A stretch of DNA of 64,000 nucleotides from Agapanthus africanus (taxonomy: Eukaryota > Streptophyta > Magnoliopsida > Asparagales > Amaryllidaceae), in assembly GCA_030015575.1 (NCBI GenBank), contig CM057347.1:408426248-408490247 (forward strand), given 5' to 3'. The notes beneath the pieces were generated by a model, which saw nothing but the letters and a program-made list of their open reading frames with translations, made no database searches and was not told the origin of the DNA. Shown here in pieces: positions 21,301 to 31,573 of the stretch; positions within the stretch are counted from its first letter, which is position 1; the number at the start of each line of letters is the position of its first letter. Position numbers and translations under genes: made by a program.

Positions 21301-21424
21301 ACGACGTCAGCAAAGAGGAGCCGCGGCAAAATTCCCAGTTCCATGACTCGGCGGTGCACAGACAAACCAAAGTCAACCCTCGACCTCCCTGTTGAGGCAA
21401 TGCTTTGACTCGGGAGTAGGTCAA

Positions 21425-22035
21425 CTCATCAATCACTTACGAGTCCTCTCAACTTGTAAGGAAGAAAATTCTCTTGTGAGATTCTTACGACTCTCAAGAG
21501 AAAACACACTTAGGAATCCTCACGATTCCTAAGGAGAAAATACACCTATGAGATCCTCTCGACTCGTAGGGAGAAAAAATCTTTATGAGACCCTCACGGC
21601 TCATAAAGTTGAAAAGTCTTAGGCGGCAGATCTGAACCTGTTTCCTAAGCCATCGCTTCTTATCTCGATTCAGGGAAATCAGCGTCCTTGGCGAGAACCT
21701 CTTGATTCGTTTCGACACGCAAGGAAATCAGTGTCTTTGCGAGAATCTCTCGATTCATCTCAACTTGCGGGGAAATTAGTGTCCCTAAGCATAAAGAAAA
21801 TTCTCTTGTGGGATCCTTACGATTCTCAGGAGAAAATGCACTTAGTTGTCGAGAAAAAACACCTATGAGATCCTCATGACTCATAGGGAGAAAAGCCTTT
21901 GTGAGACCCTCACGGCTCATAAAGTTGGAAAGTCTTAGGCAACAGATCCTAACCCTATTTCCTAAGCCATCGCTACCTTATAAAGAGTTCAAGATGAACT
22001 GTTATGTACCATCTATGGGCTACACTTGTCAAAGC
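21425..22035 (+). repeat. Second hairpin array with two interspersed 131-type units
   Basis: Hairpin units as at 17356 occur at 21430-21625 and 21785-21930. Between them (21660-21780) is a stretch of the 131-bp family. Informative stems: 21545-21570 (CCTATGAG / CTCGTAGG, one U-G pair), 21862-21887 (CCTATGAG / CTCATAGG, fully paired) and 21580-21605 (TTTATGAG / CTCATAAA). The end, ATGAACTGTTATGTACCATC near 22010, resembles the tail of the first array and lies just before the LTR. Confidence 0.8.
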
Positions 22036-22394
22036 TACATGCCACTGAAATGGAGAAGTTACTCATGAGCATATAAACTACTTCACGCCAGAGTAAAACA
22101 TAAAGAAATAGAAGGGTGCAGCTCATGGAGCTGAGGGGTTGGAACTATATCTCTTAAGAGTCGAGATTTGAGTCAATGATAAATGACGACGCTTGTGTCC
22201 GCTCGTTATCTTCTCAGATCAAGATCCTGAAAATAATATACCAACCCAAAACTGGTCATACGCTATGAATTACTCTACACAACTTTACCCACGTATATAC
22301 TTACATGGGCAAAGTAGTGGGGGGCATTTATTCCAGCCAAAAAAATTTCTGCGCAAAAGAGCCCAAGGTATCAAATGGTAGCGATACGTTTAAG

Positions 22395-22745
22395 AAAATG
22401 TGAACCATTATTTTCTGGGCTGTATTTTGATAAACTCCCGAATGTGAAACAACTAAATTCTATTGGTATCGAAATCGTCTCGAAAAAGCCTTCGATTTGA
22501 TATATTATGTGCTTCATAATTCATCCGGAATCAAAAGTTATGAGCAAATATGCTATACACGTGTAATCTAAGGAAGAAAATGCGACCCGGTATTTTCCGG
22601 ACTGCATTTTGACAAACTCCCGAATGAGAAATAGCTAAATTCTGATGATATTGAAAGTGTCTCGAAAAATCCTTCGATTTGATATATTATGGGCCTCATA
22701 ATTCATCCGGGATCAAAAGTTATGAGGCATCATGTGCTCATACGT
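22395..22745 (+). repeat. 180-bp tandem duplication in LTR U3
   Basis: Two diverged copies share ACTCCCGAATG, GAAA-GTCTCGAAAAA and TTCGATTTGATATATTATG (at 22493 and 22673), then TTCATCCGG(A/G)ATCAAAAG. Confidence 0.8.
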
Positions 22746-23428
22746 GACCGGACATCACGTGCAGACACGTGACCGGGCATCACGTGCAGACACGTGACCA
22801 TTTACAGGCAAAGCCTGTAGGCACTGAATAAAATAAATAATTGGAAACAATTAATCAGTGGGGTCACGTGACAACACGTGATGGGCCTTTAAACCCACTG
22901 AAAAGAATTAAAGGTATAATAAAATAACAAGGAAAAATCCTAATGGGGCATCACGTGCCGACACGTGACCAAGGGTCACGTGCTGACACGTGATAATTCC
23001 TGAGTTCTTTAAAACAACAGAATTAAATTCTGATCAAATGCTTAATCAGGGGGTCATGTGCCAACACGTGATGGGTTCCTAAAGATCTATGAATTAATAG
23101 AATTAAATTCTAATTAAGAGGGAATTAAAAACCCTAACTGGAAAAATATTTCTCTAAATCTTTCCAAATAAAAAAGATGGTGCTCTGTAAAATGGAGCAC
23201 CGTTGGATTAAAAATCCAATGGTGATTAAAAATTACCAATTTATGGAAAGATTTTATAGAAGGAAAGATTTCCCCGAAATTTGCCAGGAATAACAGATAA
23301 AAGATCTTTTGGATTAAAAATCCAATGGTGAATAAAATTCACTGAGTGATCTAAAAGATCATGTTGGTTACAAAATCAATTAAAATCTTTTAATGAAAGA
23401 TTGACAAAACAAATTGATTCTTTTCTTT

Positions 23429-23444
23429 CTCCTATAAATAGGAG
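23429..23444 (+). promoter_or_regulatory. LTR TATA box, plus orientation
   Basis: TATAAATA at 23433-23440 is framed by CTCC and GGAG and followed by a purine-rich leader. The counterpart in the inverted LTR is TATTTATA at 50081-50088, pointing the other way. It should direct transcription rightwards into the 3'-UTR repeats and the antisense of T2. Confidence 0.7.
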
Positions 23445-23769
23445 TCAAGAAGAGAAGAAAAGCGGATCTACTTTTTTAGGAAATAACAACAATAGAGAGA
23501 AAAAAGAGAGAAGAATTTAATTCTCAATTGAGAGAAAAAAAGACCTCTTCAGAGAAAAGAAACCCTAGGTGAGAAAGGGGAAAGAGATCTAAGTTCCATA
23601 AAACAAAGAGAATTTAATTCTCAATTTAAGAGTTTAACTCTTCTGAATAAGAACTTAGTTCTTCCTTTGGTTGAAGATCTGCAGAAGCAGATCTCCCCAC
23701 AAGTTGAGAATTTAATTCTCATCGGGGAGATTCTTCCATGTAGATCCAAAAATTAGAGGGAGAATTGAG

Positions 23770-24065
23770 TTTAAGGAATTTAATTCCCCCAAATTCATAG
23801 GAATTTAATTCCCCCAAATGAAACTAGGGTTTAACCCTATATGAGGATTTAATTCTCCCAAATTCATAGAAATTTAATTCCTCCAAATGAAACTAGGGTT
23901 TAACCCTACATGAGAATTTAATTCTCCCAAATTCATAGGAATTTAATTCCTCCAAATGAAACTAGGGTTTAACCCTACATGAGAATTTAATTCTTCCAAA
24001 TACACAGGAATTTAATTTCTCTAAACAGAACTAGGGTTTAACCCTATAAAAGAATTTAATTCTTA
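23770..24065 (+). repeat. 69-bp tandem repeat, 4 units, with telo-box palindrome
   Basis: AACTAGGGTTTAACCCTA recurs near 23822, 23891, 23960 and 24029, 69 bp apart. Each unit has the inverted repeat TAGGGTTTAACCCTA and one or two GAATTTAATTC palindromes. The inverted LTR has only a single decayed equivalent near 49690-49740, so the array expanded in this copy. Confidence 0.85.
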
Positions 24066-24732
24066 AAACAAAGAGACTTGAAAGCTCTCCATGCACGTAA
24101 AGAACTAGATCACGTGGTAACACGTGACCCCCATTCTCAATGAGCAGAAAAGAAAAAACAGAACTTGGTCACGTGACCCCTATCCTCAATGATCAGAAAA
24201 GAAAGAATAAAACTAGGTCACGTGCCCCTACGTGATCCCTAAACAGATCCCCCAAAATGAGAAGGAAAAAAGCTTGGAGGTAATGCCTCACGTGCTCCCA
24301 CGTGACTTCCAAAACAAAGGGAACAAAAGCAAAGGCAGTACTGGCTTTGGGCGCTCTCACGTGTCTTCACGTGACCCCTAATAAACGCTTTAATAATCAA
24401 TACATGGGTACCCATCACGTGCCCACACGTGATGGTCTGAAGACGAAAAGTGTTTAACACTTATCTGAATATTCTGAGAACAAAATAAAGGAGGTCTGGC
24501 CCCACTTTTGGGTGCCCTCACGTGTCCCCACGTGACCCCTTCCTTTCTAGTGTTTAACACTATTTTGAGCATTTTGTCTCCAGTGTTTAACACTGTTTTA
24601 AATACATCACGTGAGGACACGTGACCACCAGATGTCCACTAGTGTTTAACACTATTTTAAAGCCGGCTTAGCCCAAATTGGCTAAGTTTTCCATAGGCAA
24701 AATCTCCTCTTCAAATGGACTTTAAAATCCAG

Positions 24733-25935
24733 AGCTACAATGTTTAATGCTCAACCAAAGACAAAAATGTTATCAGAGCCCTCAAACTCTTGTTTAGCAT
24801 TGCTAAATAATGAGGGGCTGAACCCAGACAAATGTTTAATAGTCCAACAAGGAGCCAACATTTCAAACTTAATTGGACTTAGCCCAAATTGGCCATAAGT
24901 CCTTAATTCAGATTTAACTGAGCCAATGTGCTCACAATCTAATTAATTAATCTTAGTTCCAAATTGGACTATAGATCTCCCAATCAACTTTGGTTCAAGG
25001 GTACATCTCTGAACTCCTTTGATATTTGTTGCTGTAATCCTTCAACATCTTCAGAGAGGTGACGGGTCCCGACGACTACACATTTCATAGACTCTGACGT
25101 CTTTAAACTGGACCGTGGGGTCCTTAAACTCATGACTATGATGTCCTTAACTTCGGACTGTGGGGTCCCTTTAAACCCATGGACTATGATGTCCTTAACC
25201 TTGGACCGAGATGTCCTTAAATTAACATTGGACCACCATGTCCTTAAACTGGCAATGGACCGCAACGTCCCTAAACTAAAACAATAAAGCCCAAATGCTC
25301 TTTTGTTGGATTTAAATAATCCTGTTAAGTAGATCTTATTCTAAAATTAGACTAACGTATTCTTAACAAATGGTTAAATTAACCTTAGTCTAAAATTAGA
25401 CTAACGTGTCCTTAACAAACTGTTAAGTAGATTTTAGTCTAAAATTAGACTAACGTATCCTTAACAAATGTTTAAGTTGATCTTAGTCTCAAATGAGACT
25501 GACGTATCCTTAAACCCAACCCCCAAACCTAAATCTAAGAAAATACGGATTTGGACTAATCCACGCCCTGTGGGCGACAACATAAATCAGTCTCCGTATA
25601 CAATCCACGGGCAACCAAAAACAAAACAAGCACATACGACACGAAATGACCATCTGGAGAAGGAGAAAGTTCTTACCGTGATGCGGTAGCGTAATTAACT
25701 GCAGGGGCTTGCGCCTGCAGGGAAGCGTGTCCCCACAATCAAAAACTCCTCAAATGAGGGGGAATCTAGCGAAGTCTGCTATATCGGCCGCATCCGTTTA
25801 AACCTTCAATACGTGGTGTCATAAATCAACTTGGCAACTTTGGAGAGGTGGACGGATAGCACCAATTAGAATTTGTCCCGAAATTCAGGCAAGACGGACT
25901 TGCGCGGTCGCGTCTCCGCGTTTCGGAGGGGAACA
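24733..25935 (+). repeat. LTR segment duplicated at 1-1194
   Basis: It is near identical to 1-1194, including the short tandem block (25070-25290) and the 49-bp hairpin block (25320-25510). The similarity continues past the LTR end into 1195-2240 and 12737-13280, matching 25936-27520. The two LTRs thus share not only themselves but also the same abnormal right flank. Confidence 0.85.
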
Positions 25936-26690
25936 CCTACGAGTCGTGAGGATCTCGTAGGTGCGTTTTCTTCTTAAGAATCGTGGAGATTCCTAAGTGT
26001 GTGTTCTCTTATAAGTCGTAAGGATTTTACAAGAGTGTTTTCTCCTTATAAGTCGAGAGGATTTACAAGTGTCATTCACCACATGAGGAAATTTCGCGCC
26101 ATTGGTGGAACTGGGTGAGGGAAACGTTTATTTGTGCCCGTGGATTGTATACAAGGGTCAAAATTGAACCGTTTGTAGGGTAGTCTGGGAAATGTGATGG
26201 TTTAAGAACAGATTCAGATCTCTGTAGCTTAAGGCTTTTGAATCTTATGAGCCGTGAGGGTCTCATAAGAGGTTTCTCCTTATGAGTCGTGAGGATATCG
26301 TAAGTGTAATTTCTCCTTAGGAATCGTGGGGATCCCTAAGTGTGTTGCTGCTTTGTGAGTCATAAGGATCTCACGCCGGTGTTTTCTCCTTACAAGGTCG
26401 AGAGGACCTCGCAAGTGTGCATGAATTTTTTACGAGCCTACGCCCTCTCGGGTTTTCACAAACTTGCCGGTAGCCCTGCTGTTTTTACTCACGAAGCCCT
26501 TTCGGGTTTTCATCCGTGCCCATTTTGCTTGTGGATGTACCACATTCTTTTTTTTACGAGTTTGCGCCCTTTCAGGTTTTCATAATTATCGCCGGTAGCC
26601 TTGCTGTTTTTACTTACGGAGCCCTTACGGGTTTTCATCCGTGCCCATTTTGCTTGTGGACGTACCGTTTTTTTTGGGTCAGCCCTAGGA
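25936..26690 (-). repeat. T2 3'-UTR: hairpin array and 127-bp repeat pair
   Basis: The hairpin units of the Tat 3' UTR run at 25936-26430, beginning with a CACCTACGAG / CTCGTAGGTG stem at the LTR fusion. Two units around CCCATTTTGCTTGTGGA follow at 26440-26690. It is nearly identical to 1195-1950. Confidence 0.8.
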
Positions 26691-27171
26691 TATTGCGGTT
26701 TGTAGTAGTTTAAGGACGTTTCGGTCCGTCGCTAGTTTTAGGACATTGTGGTCCACAGCTAGTTTTAGGACATTACGGTCCATTGTTAGTTTTAGGCACA
26801 TTTCTGTCCGTTGTTAGTTTAGAGGCGTTTAGGTCCATCATTAGTTTAGGGACGTTTCGGTCCATAGCTAGTTTTAGGACATTGCGGTCCATTGTTAGTT
26901 TTAGGGACGTTTCGGTCCATTGTTAGTTTAGGGACGTTTCGGTCTGTAGCTAGTTTAGAGACGTTTCTGTCCATAGCTAGTTTTAGGACATTACGGTCCA
27001 TTGTTAGTTTTAGGGACGTTTCGGTCCATTGTTAGTTTAGGGATGTTTCGGTCCGTTGTTGCCGTTTTGGAGACAACAGTTTTGCTGGATACTACTTATA
27101 GAGTTAGGGCTTGGGAAGATAGCGAGCGGACATAGGCGTTGTCATCTATCATTGACCTAAGCCGTAACTCG
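26690..27171 (-). repeat. T2 tandem array (GTTTAGGGACGTTTCGGTCC) and post-pol non-coding DNA
   Basis: About ten degenerate 35-50-bp units lie at 26700-27060, then about 110 bp reach the integrase stop (TAA at 27172-27174, minus strand). The intact array here shows what N1 interrupted at 2240/12737. Confidence 0.75.
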
Positions 27172-28728
27172 TTAGGCGTAGTATTTTTTCAGGAACCGGC
27201 CGTTTATTGGCCTGAAGGGTCTTTCGCCATGCATATCCATGAGCAAGTAAGCTCCACCTTGGTAGACTTTGTCTATGATGTACGGACCCTCATAGTTCGG
27301 CTCGAATTTCCCTCATTTAGAATGATTGTGGATCATAGGTCTTTTGACAACTAGTACGAGTTCGCCTTGGCGGAATGTCCTCGGCCTAGTCAATCTGTCA
27401 TATGAGCGCGTCATCCTTCCTTTGTAAGCCTCCAAGTTTGCTGTGCCATGAAACGAGTTTCATCGAGGGCGTCAAGCTCCTCAAGCCGAAGATGAGCATT
27501 GTCTTCGTCTGTTAGCTCGTAATGAACCGCCACTCGTAGAGAGGGTAGCTCTATTTCCAAGGGGAGTACTGCTTCAGCGCCGAATACCACTGCATACGGT
27601 GTTGTGTTTGTGGCCGTTTTGAACGTGGTCCGATACGCCCAGAGAGCTTCATGCAATTTCTCATGCCAATCCTTTTTATTTTTGGACACCGTCTTCTTTA
27701 TGATCTTTGTCAAGGTATTGTTGAAAGCCTCAGCTAGACCGTTAGCTTGGGAATTATAGACCGAAGAGTATTTCTAGTCTATATTATGTTGTTGTGCGAA
27801 GCGGCTGATTCTGTGACTTCTGTAGGCCGGCCCGTTATCGAAGATTATCCGTCGTGGAGTGCCGAACCGATAGATGACGTGTGTCTTGAAGAAATGGAGG
27901 ATGTTCTCCGTCTTAACTTCCCTTAGCGGCACTGCTTCTGCCCACTTAGAGAAGTAATCGGTTGTTGCCAATATGAACCGATGTCCTCTGGATGACGCTG
28001 GTTCGGTGGGCCAATTATGTCGGTTCCCCACATTTCGAAAGACCTGCTAGCTACTGTTGGGTGTAGTGGGTTTGGATGCTGATGGATGAAGTCCCTATGA
28101 ATTTGGCACCAGTGGCACTGCTTTGCATATTCGAGGCAGTCCTGGATCATCATGGGCCAATAGTAGCCCATCCTTTTGATCTTCAGCTTCATCTTCGGCC
28201 CGGCTTGATGAAAACCACAGAGTCCATCATGAGTGTCTTGGATGACTCTCTTTGCTTCTTCCGGCCCTAGGCATCTCAGCCATAGAGAGTCGAACGATCT
28301 CTTATATAGAGTATCATTGACGAAGGTGAAAGACAGAGCTCGTTTCATGAGCTGATGTCTTGAGGACGCATCTTCAGGTGTTCGACGGGATTTGAAGTAA
28401 TCTATAAAGACTTCTCTCCAATTCTTAGCCTTTTCCCGGTCTTCAATTTGCAGGGTTGGCAGGGCTATTTCCCCGGTCACTTCTTTTTCTTCAGACGACT
28501 CTGGAGATATTTCCGTTGGTGCAAGGACTCGACGGCTTTGTACAACGATCCTCACGTCATCGAGGTTTTCGTTGGCCAGTTCTTTAGCGAGTTTAGCTAA
28601 TACATCCGTCTTGATATTTTCCGTACGCGGTATGCTTTCTAGGACGTAAGAAGGGATTTGAATTAGCAATTGTTGCCCTCTTTCGCCGTACTTTACCTAC
28701 TCTGGTTTGCACGTTTGATAGTCCCCGT
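27172..28728 (-). pseudogene. T2 integrase, broken
   Basis: On the minus strand from about 28669 there is a linker, then the zinc finger (THDGLCGFHQAG and CHWCQIH supply H, H, C, C) and the catalytic core: WGTDIIGP for the first Asp, IIFDNGPAYRS for the second, and GLAEAFNNTL for the Glu. A frameshift near 28000 moves ATTDYFSKWAEAVPLREVK to another frame. A TAG at 27774 splits the core before the Glu. Another shift near 27430 separates the C-terminal GPY/F-type segment (EGPYIIDKVYQGGAYLL). The triad residues survive but no single product could contain them. The last 350 bp match the fragment at 12933-13289. Confidence 0.88.
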
Positions 28729-29391
28729 TTACTTGACAACGACCAGGTGGGAGTCTCCGTATATGAGGAGGTTTGCGATTTCCATGTTGACAGCGATCTC
28801 AAGACCTGCTATCAAGGCCTCATATTCCGCTTCATTGTTTGTCCTAGGCTCCGTTAGGGAAAAGGCAAAGCGCATTATCCCTCCTTGCGGAGTCACGAAG
28901 ATAAGACCTACTCCGGATTTGATCATTGGGGAGCTGTGCTTTCGCTTCTTCAGGGAAGATTCCCCATCGAAGTAGAGTTCCCATGGGGTATCGTCCCCTT
29001 TTTTCTCCGTGTCGATCGTGTGAAACGCGTGCTCGTCCTGCAATTCACAATTTAGGGGTGAATCGGCAGGTATCAGATGCTCAGCGAGGAAGTCGGCGAT
29101 GGCCTGGCCTTTCACTGCCTTGAGAGGTCGGTATGTTATCGAGAATTCCATTAAGAGCAGGGCCCATTTAGCGAGCCATCCCGATAGTATGGCTCTCGAC
29201 ATCAAATATTTAAGAGGATCCACTTTTGATATGAGATGGACCTCATGCGCCAAAGCATAATGCTGAAGCTTCGTTATCGCGAAGATTAACGCCAGGCAGT
29301 GTTTTTCGATAGGGGAGTAATTGTTTTCTGCCCCCAGGAGAACTCGACTCAAATAGTAAAGAGCTCTCTCTTTCCTTTGGTCGTTCTCCTA
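28729..29391 (-). pseudogene. T2 RNase H plus archaeal-type RNase H (aRH)
   Basis: After a TAG at 29389-29391, where LGALWA should run on into ENDQRKERALYY, one open frame covers the second part of the retroviral-type RNase H (SPIEKHCLALIFAITKLQHY) and then the extra RNase H of the Tat clade. The aRH is recognised by WELYFDGESS, RTNNEAEYEALIAGLEIA and LLIYGDSHLVV, which provide D, E and D. The first RNase H looks degenerate at its opening Asp (FILYTTALEG), as is usual when aRH is present. The frame ends at 28729-28731 (TAG), and family sequence resumes in another frame. Confidence 0.85.
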
Positions 29392-30678
29392 TGCCCATAA
29401 CGCGCCTAAAGAACCTTCAAGGGCGGTTGTGTACAGGATGAAGGGCTTTCCTTTGACCGGAGCGGTCAGTACTGGCGGATTCTGCAGGTATTGCTTGATT
29501 TTGTCCAGTGCGCTTTGGCATTTGCTATCCCAGACAAAAGGGGTCCCCTTCTTCATATGGTGGCTGTAGGGACGGCATTTTCCGGAGAGATTGGTTATGA
29601 ACCGCTGGATATACGCGAGCTTTCCCTGTAGAGATCGCAATTGCTTGAGAGTTCTTGGCGGAGGCATTTCCATGATCACCTTGATCTTTGATGGGTCTAT
29701 TTCGATGCCCCGGTGTCGTACGATGAATCCTAGGAATTTGCCCGAGGAAACTCCGAACGCGCATTTGAGAGGGTTCATCTTCAGGCTGTATTTCCGAAGG
29801 CGTTGGAACACTATCTCCAGATGCTCCCAATGCTCCCCATGTGATTTACTTTTCACCACGAGGTCGTTGATATAGCATTCGACGATTTCATGTATGTGGT
29901 CATCGAAGATCTTCGTAATGGCCCTTTAATAGGTAGCGCCGGCGTTCTTCAGACCGAAAGGCATCACTTTGTAGCAGAATATGCCCAGAGGGGTTCGAAA
30001 AGCAGTATGCTTCTGGTCTTCAGGATGCATCTTTATTTGATTGTACCCTGACGAGCCGTCCATGAAGGAGAAGACTTCGTTAGTGGACGTGTTGTCTATC
30101 ATCAACTCGGTGACCGGTACGGGAAAGTCATCCTTCGGACAAGCTTTGTTGAGGTCCCGAAAGTCCACGCAGATGCACACCGTCCCATTTTTCTTCATTA
30201 CTGGGACAATGTTGGCGATCCAGGCAGGGTACTGAACTTCTTGGATGAAGCCGGAGTCGATTAGCTTCTTGACCTTGGCGTTGATGCTCATTTCAAGTTC
30301 GAGCCGCATTCTTCTCAGTGCCTGTTTGACTGGCTTGACGTCCGGATATATCGCCAATTTGTGTACAGCAATTTCTGGATCTAGTCCCGGCATCTCGGTG
30401 TAGTTCCATGCGAAGCAGTCTTTATACTGCATGAGGACATCTTTTAGCGTAGCCACTTTTTCTTCAGATAGTAGTTCACTGACGAACGTTGGTCGCGGAT
30501 CGTTTTCCATACCCAAGTCGATTTTCCTTAGGTTGTCCGCAGTGGTGTGTATTCTATCTTCCAACTCTTTTGGTGCTGGTGGAAATTCTGAGATCAATTC
30601 CTCTTCATCCTCATTTTCGAAGCACCAGGAGAGGTCATCCGTATTATCGCGCTCTCCTTCTTCTGACAACGTTATCAC
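29392..30678 (-). pseudogene. T2 reverse transcriptase with YIND in the active site
   Basis: RT begins around codon 60 of the frame that opens at 30678. Seen in order: PVKQALRRMRLELE, IANIVPVMKKNGTVCICVDFR, DLNKACPKDDFPVP, FSFMDGSSGYNQI and VMPFGLKNAGATY. A TAA at 29926-29928 replaces the Gln that usually follows. Beyond it the catalytic box reads Y-I-N-D (29863-29874): the first of the two metal-binding Asp codons is AAC rather than GAC. The connection follows (FLGFIVRHRGIEIDPSK, LQGKLAYIQRFI). Apart from the stop and the Asn the domain is well conserved, so the change to Asn is likely a recent G-to-A event after loss of function. Confidence 0.9.
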
Positions 30679-31573
30679 GTGACAGGTACAAGATCATTTC
30701 CAAGACCGATGTTGATCTGGTTCTACTCTCGCCATATACGTTGTTCTTGTGGTGGGGTTACCCTCCAACTGTTGGATAAAGTGAATTTTCCGAGTTGATA
30801 TTGGTCTTCGACCCATTTTTTGAAGGTGAAGCAGTCTTCAAGAGGATATCCTATCGCTTGGTGATAGGAGCAATAATCCGGGTGATGACCTTCGTTTGCT
30901 TGATCGGGGTGCCGAGACTCCGGGAGTGTCATCATCTAATATTTCATGACGAGGTCGAATATCTTCCTTGTCTTGTCTTGAGGGAAGGAATATGCTCAAA
31001 CCATCTTTTTCGTTAGAGACAGTTTCCGGCTGACCTTTTCTTGATCGCTTGGTCTTTTGGATCCGTTTTGCCGCCATCGAACATTTTTTCCATTCTTTGA
31101 CTTATTTTTGCCTCTGCGTTGGGCCTTTTTCTTGTCTTGGGAATGCACGGCGAGCTGACGGTGGAGGGCATCGTCATCCTCTGTAGCCTGCTGAAGGAGG
31201 TGTTGCGTCTTGGTTTTCTCGTAAATGGCCATTTCGCGGCTGTAGTCGTTCCAAACCTTTTGACTCGCTTCCCGTATTAGCTTGTCCATCTGTTCTTCGA
31301 ACGACGGACTCGGCATTTTTATGACAGGACCGCGTTCTGGCTCAGCATCAGCGTCTTTTAAAAGAGCATCCGTTTCTTCATTAAGGTCCTTTATGACACG
31401 ACAGTCATGGAATTGCTCCCGTTTCTTGGACTGGATATATCCAAGCCCGATCGTTTCCATTTTTCCGTTGGGCAATTTTCGCTGAGTCCCAGAGACGTTC
31501 CAGATCCTGTTGTAGAACTGAGCTTGTCGAGGAGTCTATTTGAAAGGTACACCTTGGCATCTTAATAACCTTT
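30679..31573 (-). pseudogene. T2 pre-RT region with a third CHHC knuckle
   Basis: Between protease and RT the minus strand has degenerate open stretches: a charged, lysine-rich part (31475-30996, with SFEEQMDKLIREASQK resembling the EMIDMLL segment of gag), then 30935-30723 with CSYHQAIGYPLEDCFTFKKW and EDQYQLGKFTLS. The latter is a third copy of the gag knuckle module, with its second His changed to Tyr. So gag-like material is repeated downstream of the protease. It has several frame changes. The function of a knuckle at this place is not known to me. Confidence 0.65.

Larger units (their letters stand above)
22756..24623. promoter_or_regulatory. Thirteen CACGTG pairs with fixed 4-nt spacing
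   Basis: Pairs of G-box hexamers (first-hexamer starts): 22756, 22781, 22865, 22952, 22977, 23055, 24111, 24219, 24289, 24358, 24416, 24519 and 24608. In all thirteen the second hexamer begins 10 bp after the first. Two pairs have one decayed member (CATGTG at 23055, TACGTG at 24229), each a C-to-T change. CACGTG is the core bound by plant bHLH and bZIP factors, so the role as an enhancer is inference. Confidence 0.8.
22040..25935 (+). repeat. Tat-family LTR in plus orientation (3' LTR of T1)
   Basis: The end (GGGGAACA, 25935) is set by comparison with 1194 and with the PBS-adjacent end of the inverted LTR at 36721. The start near 22040 is an estimate. Order: a duplicated 180-bp block, paired CACGTG sites, a TATA box at 23433, a palindrome-rich leader with a 69-bp tandem repeat, more CACGTG pairs, then the segment identical to 1-1194 from 24733. 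No gene is present. Confidence 0.7.

Noticed and set aside
19360..21395. Long repeated frames encoding EISVLGNLLDSGKSASL-type peptides
   Set aside because: They arise from a 131-bp repeat read in all three plus frames because the unit lacks stops. The unit length is not a multiple of three, so no repeat protein is implied.
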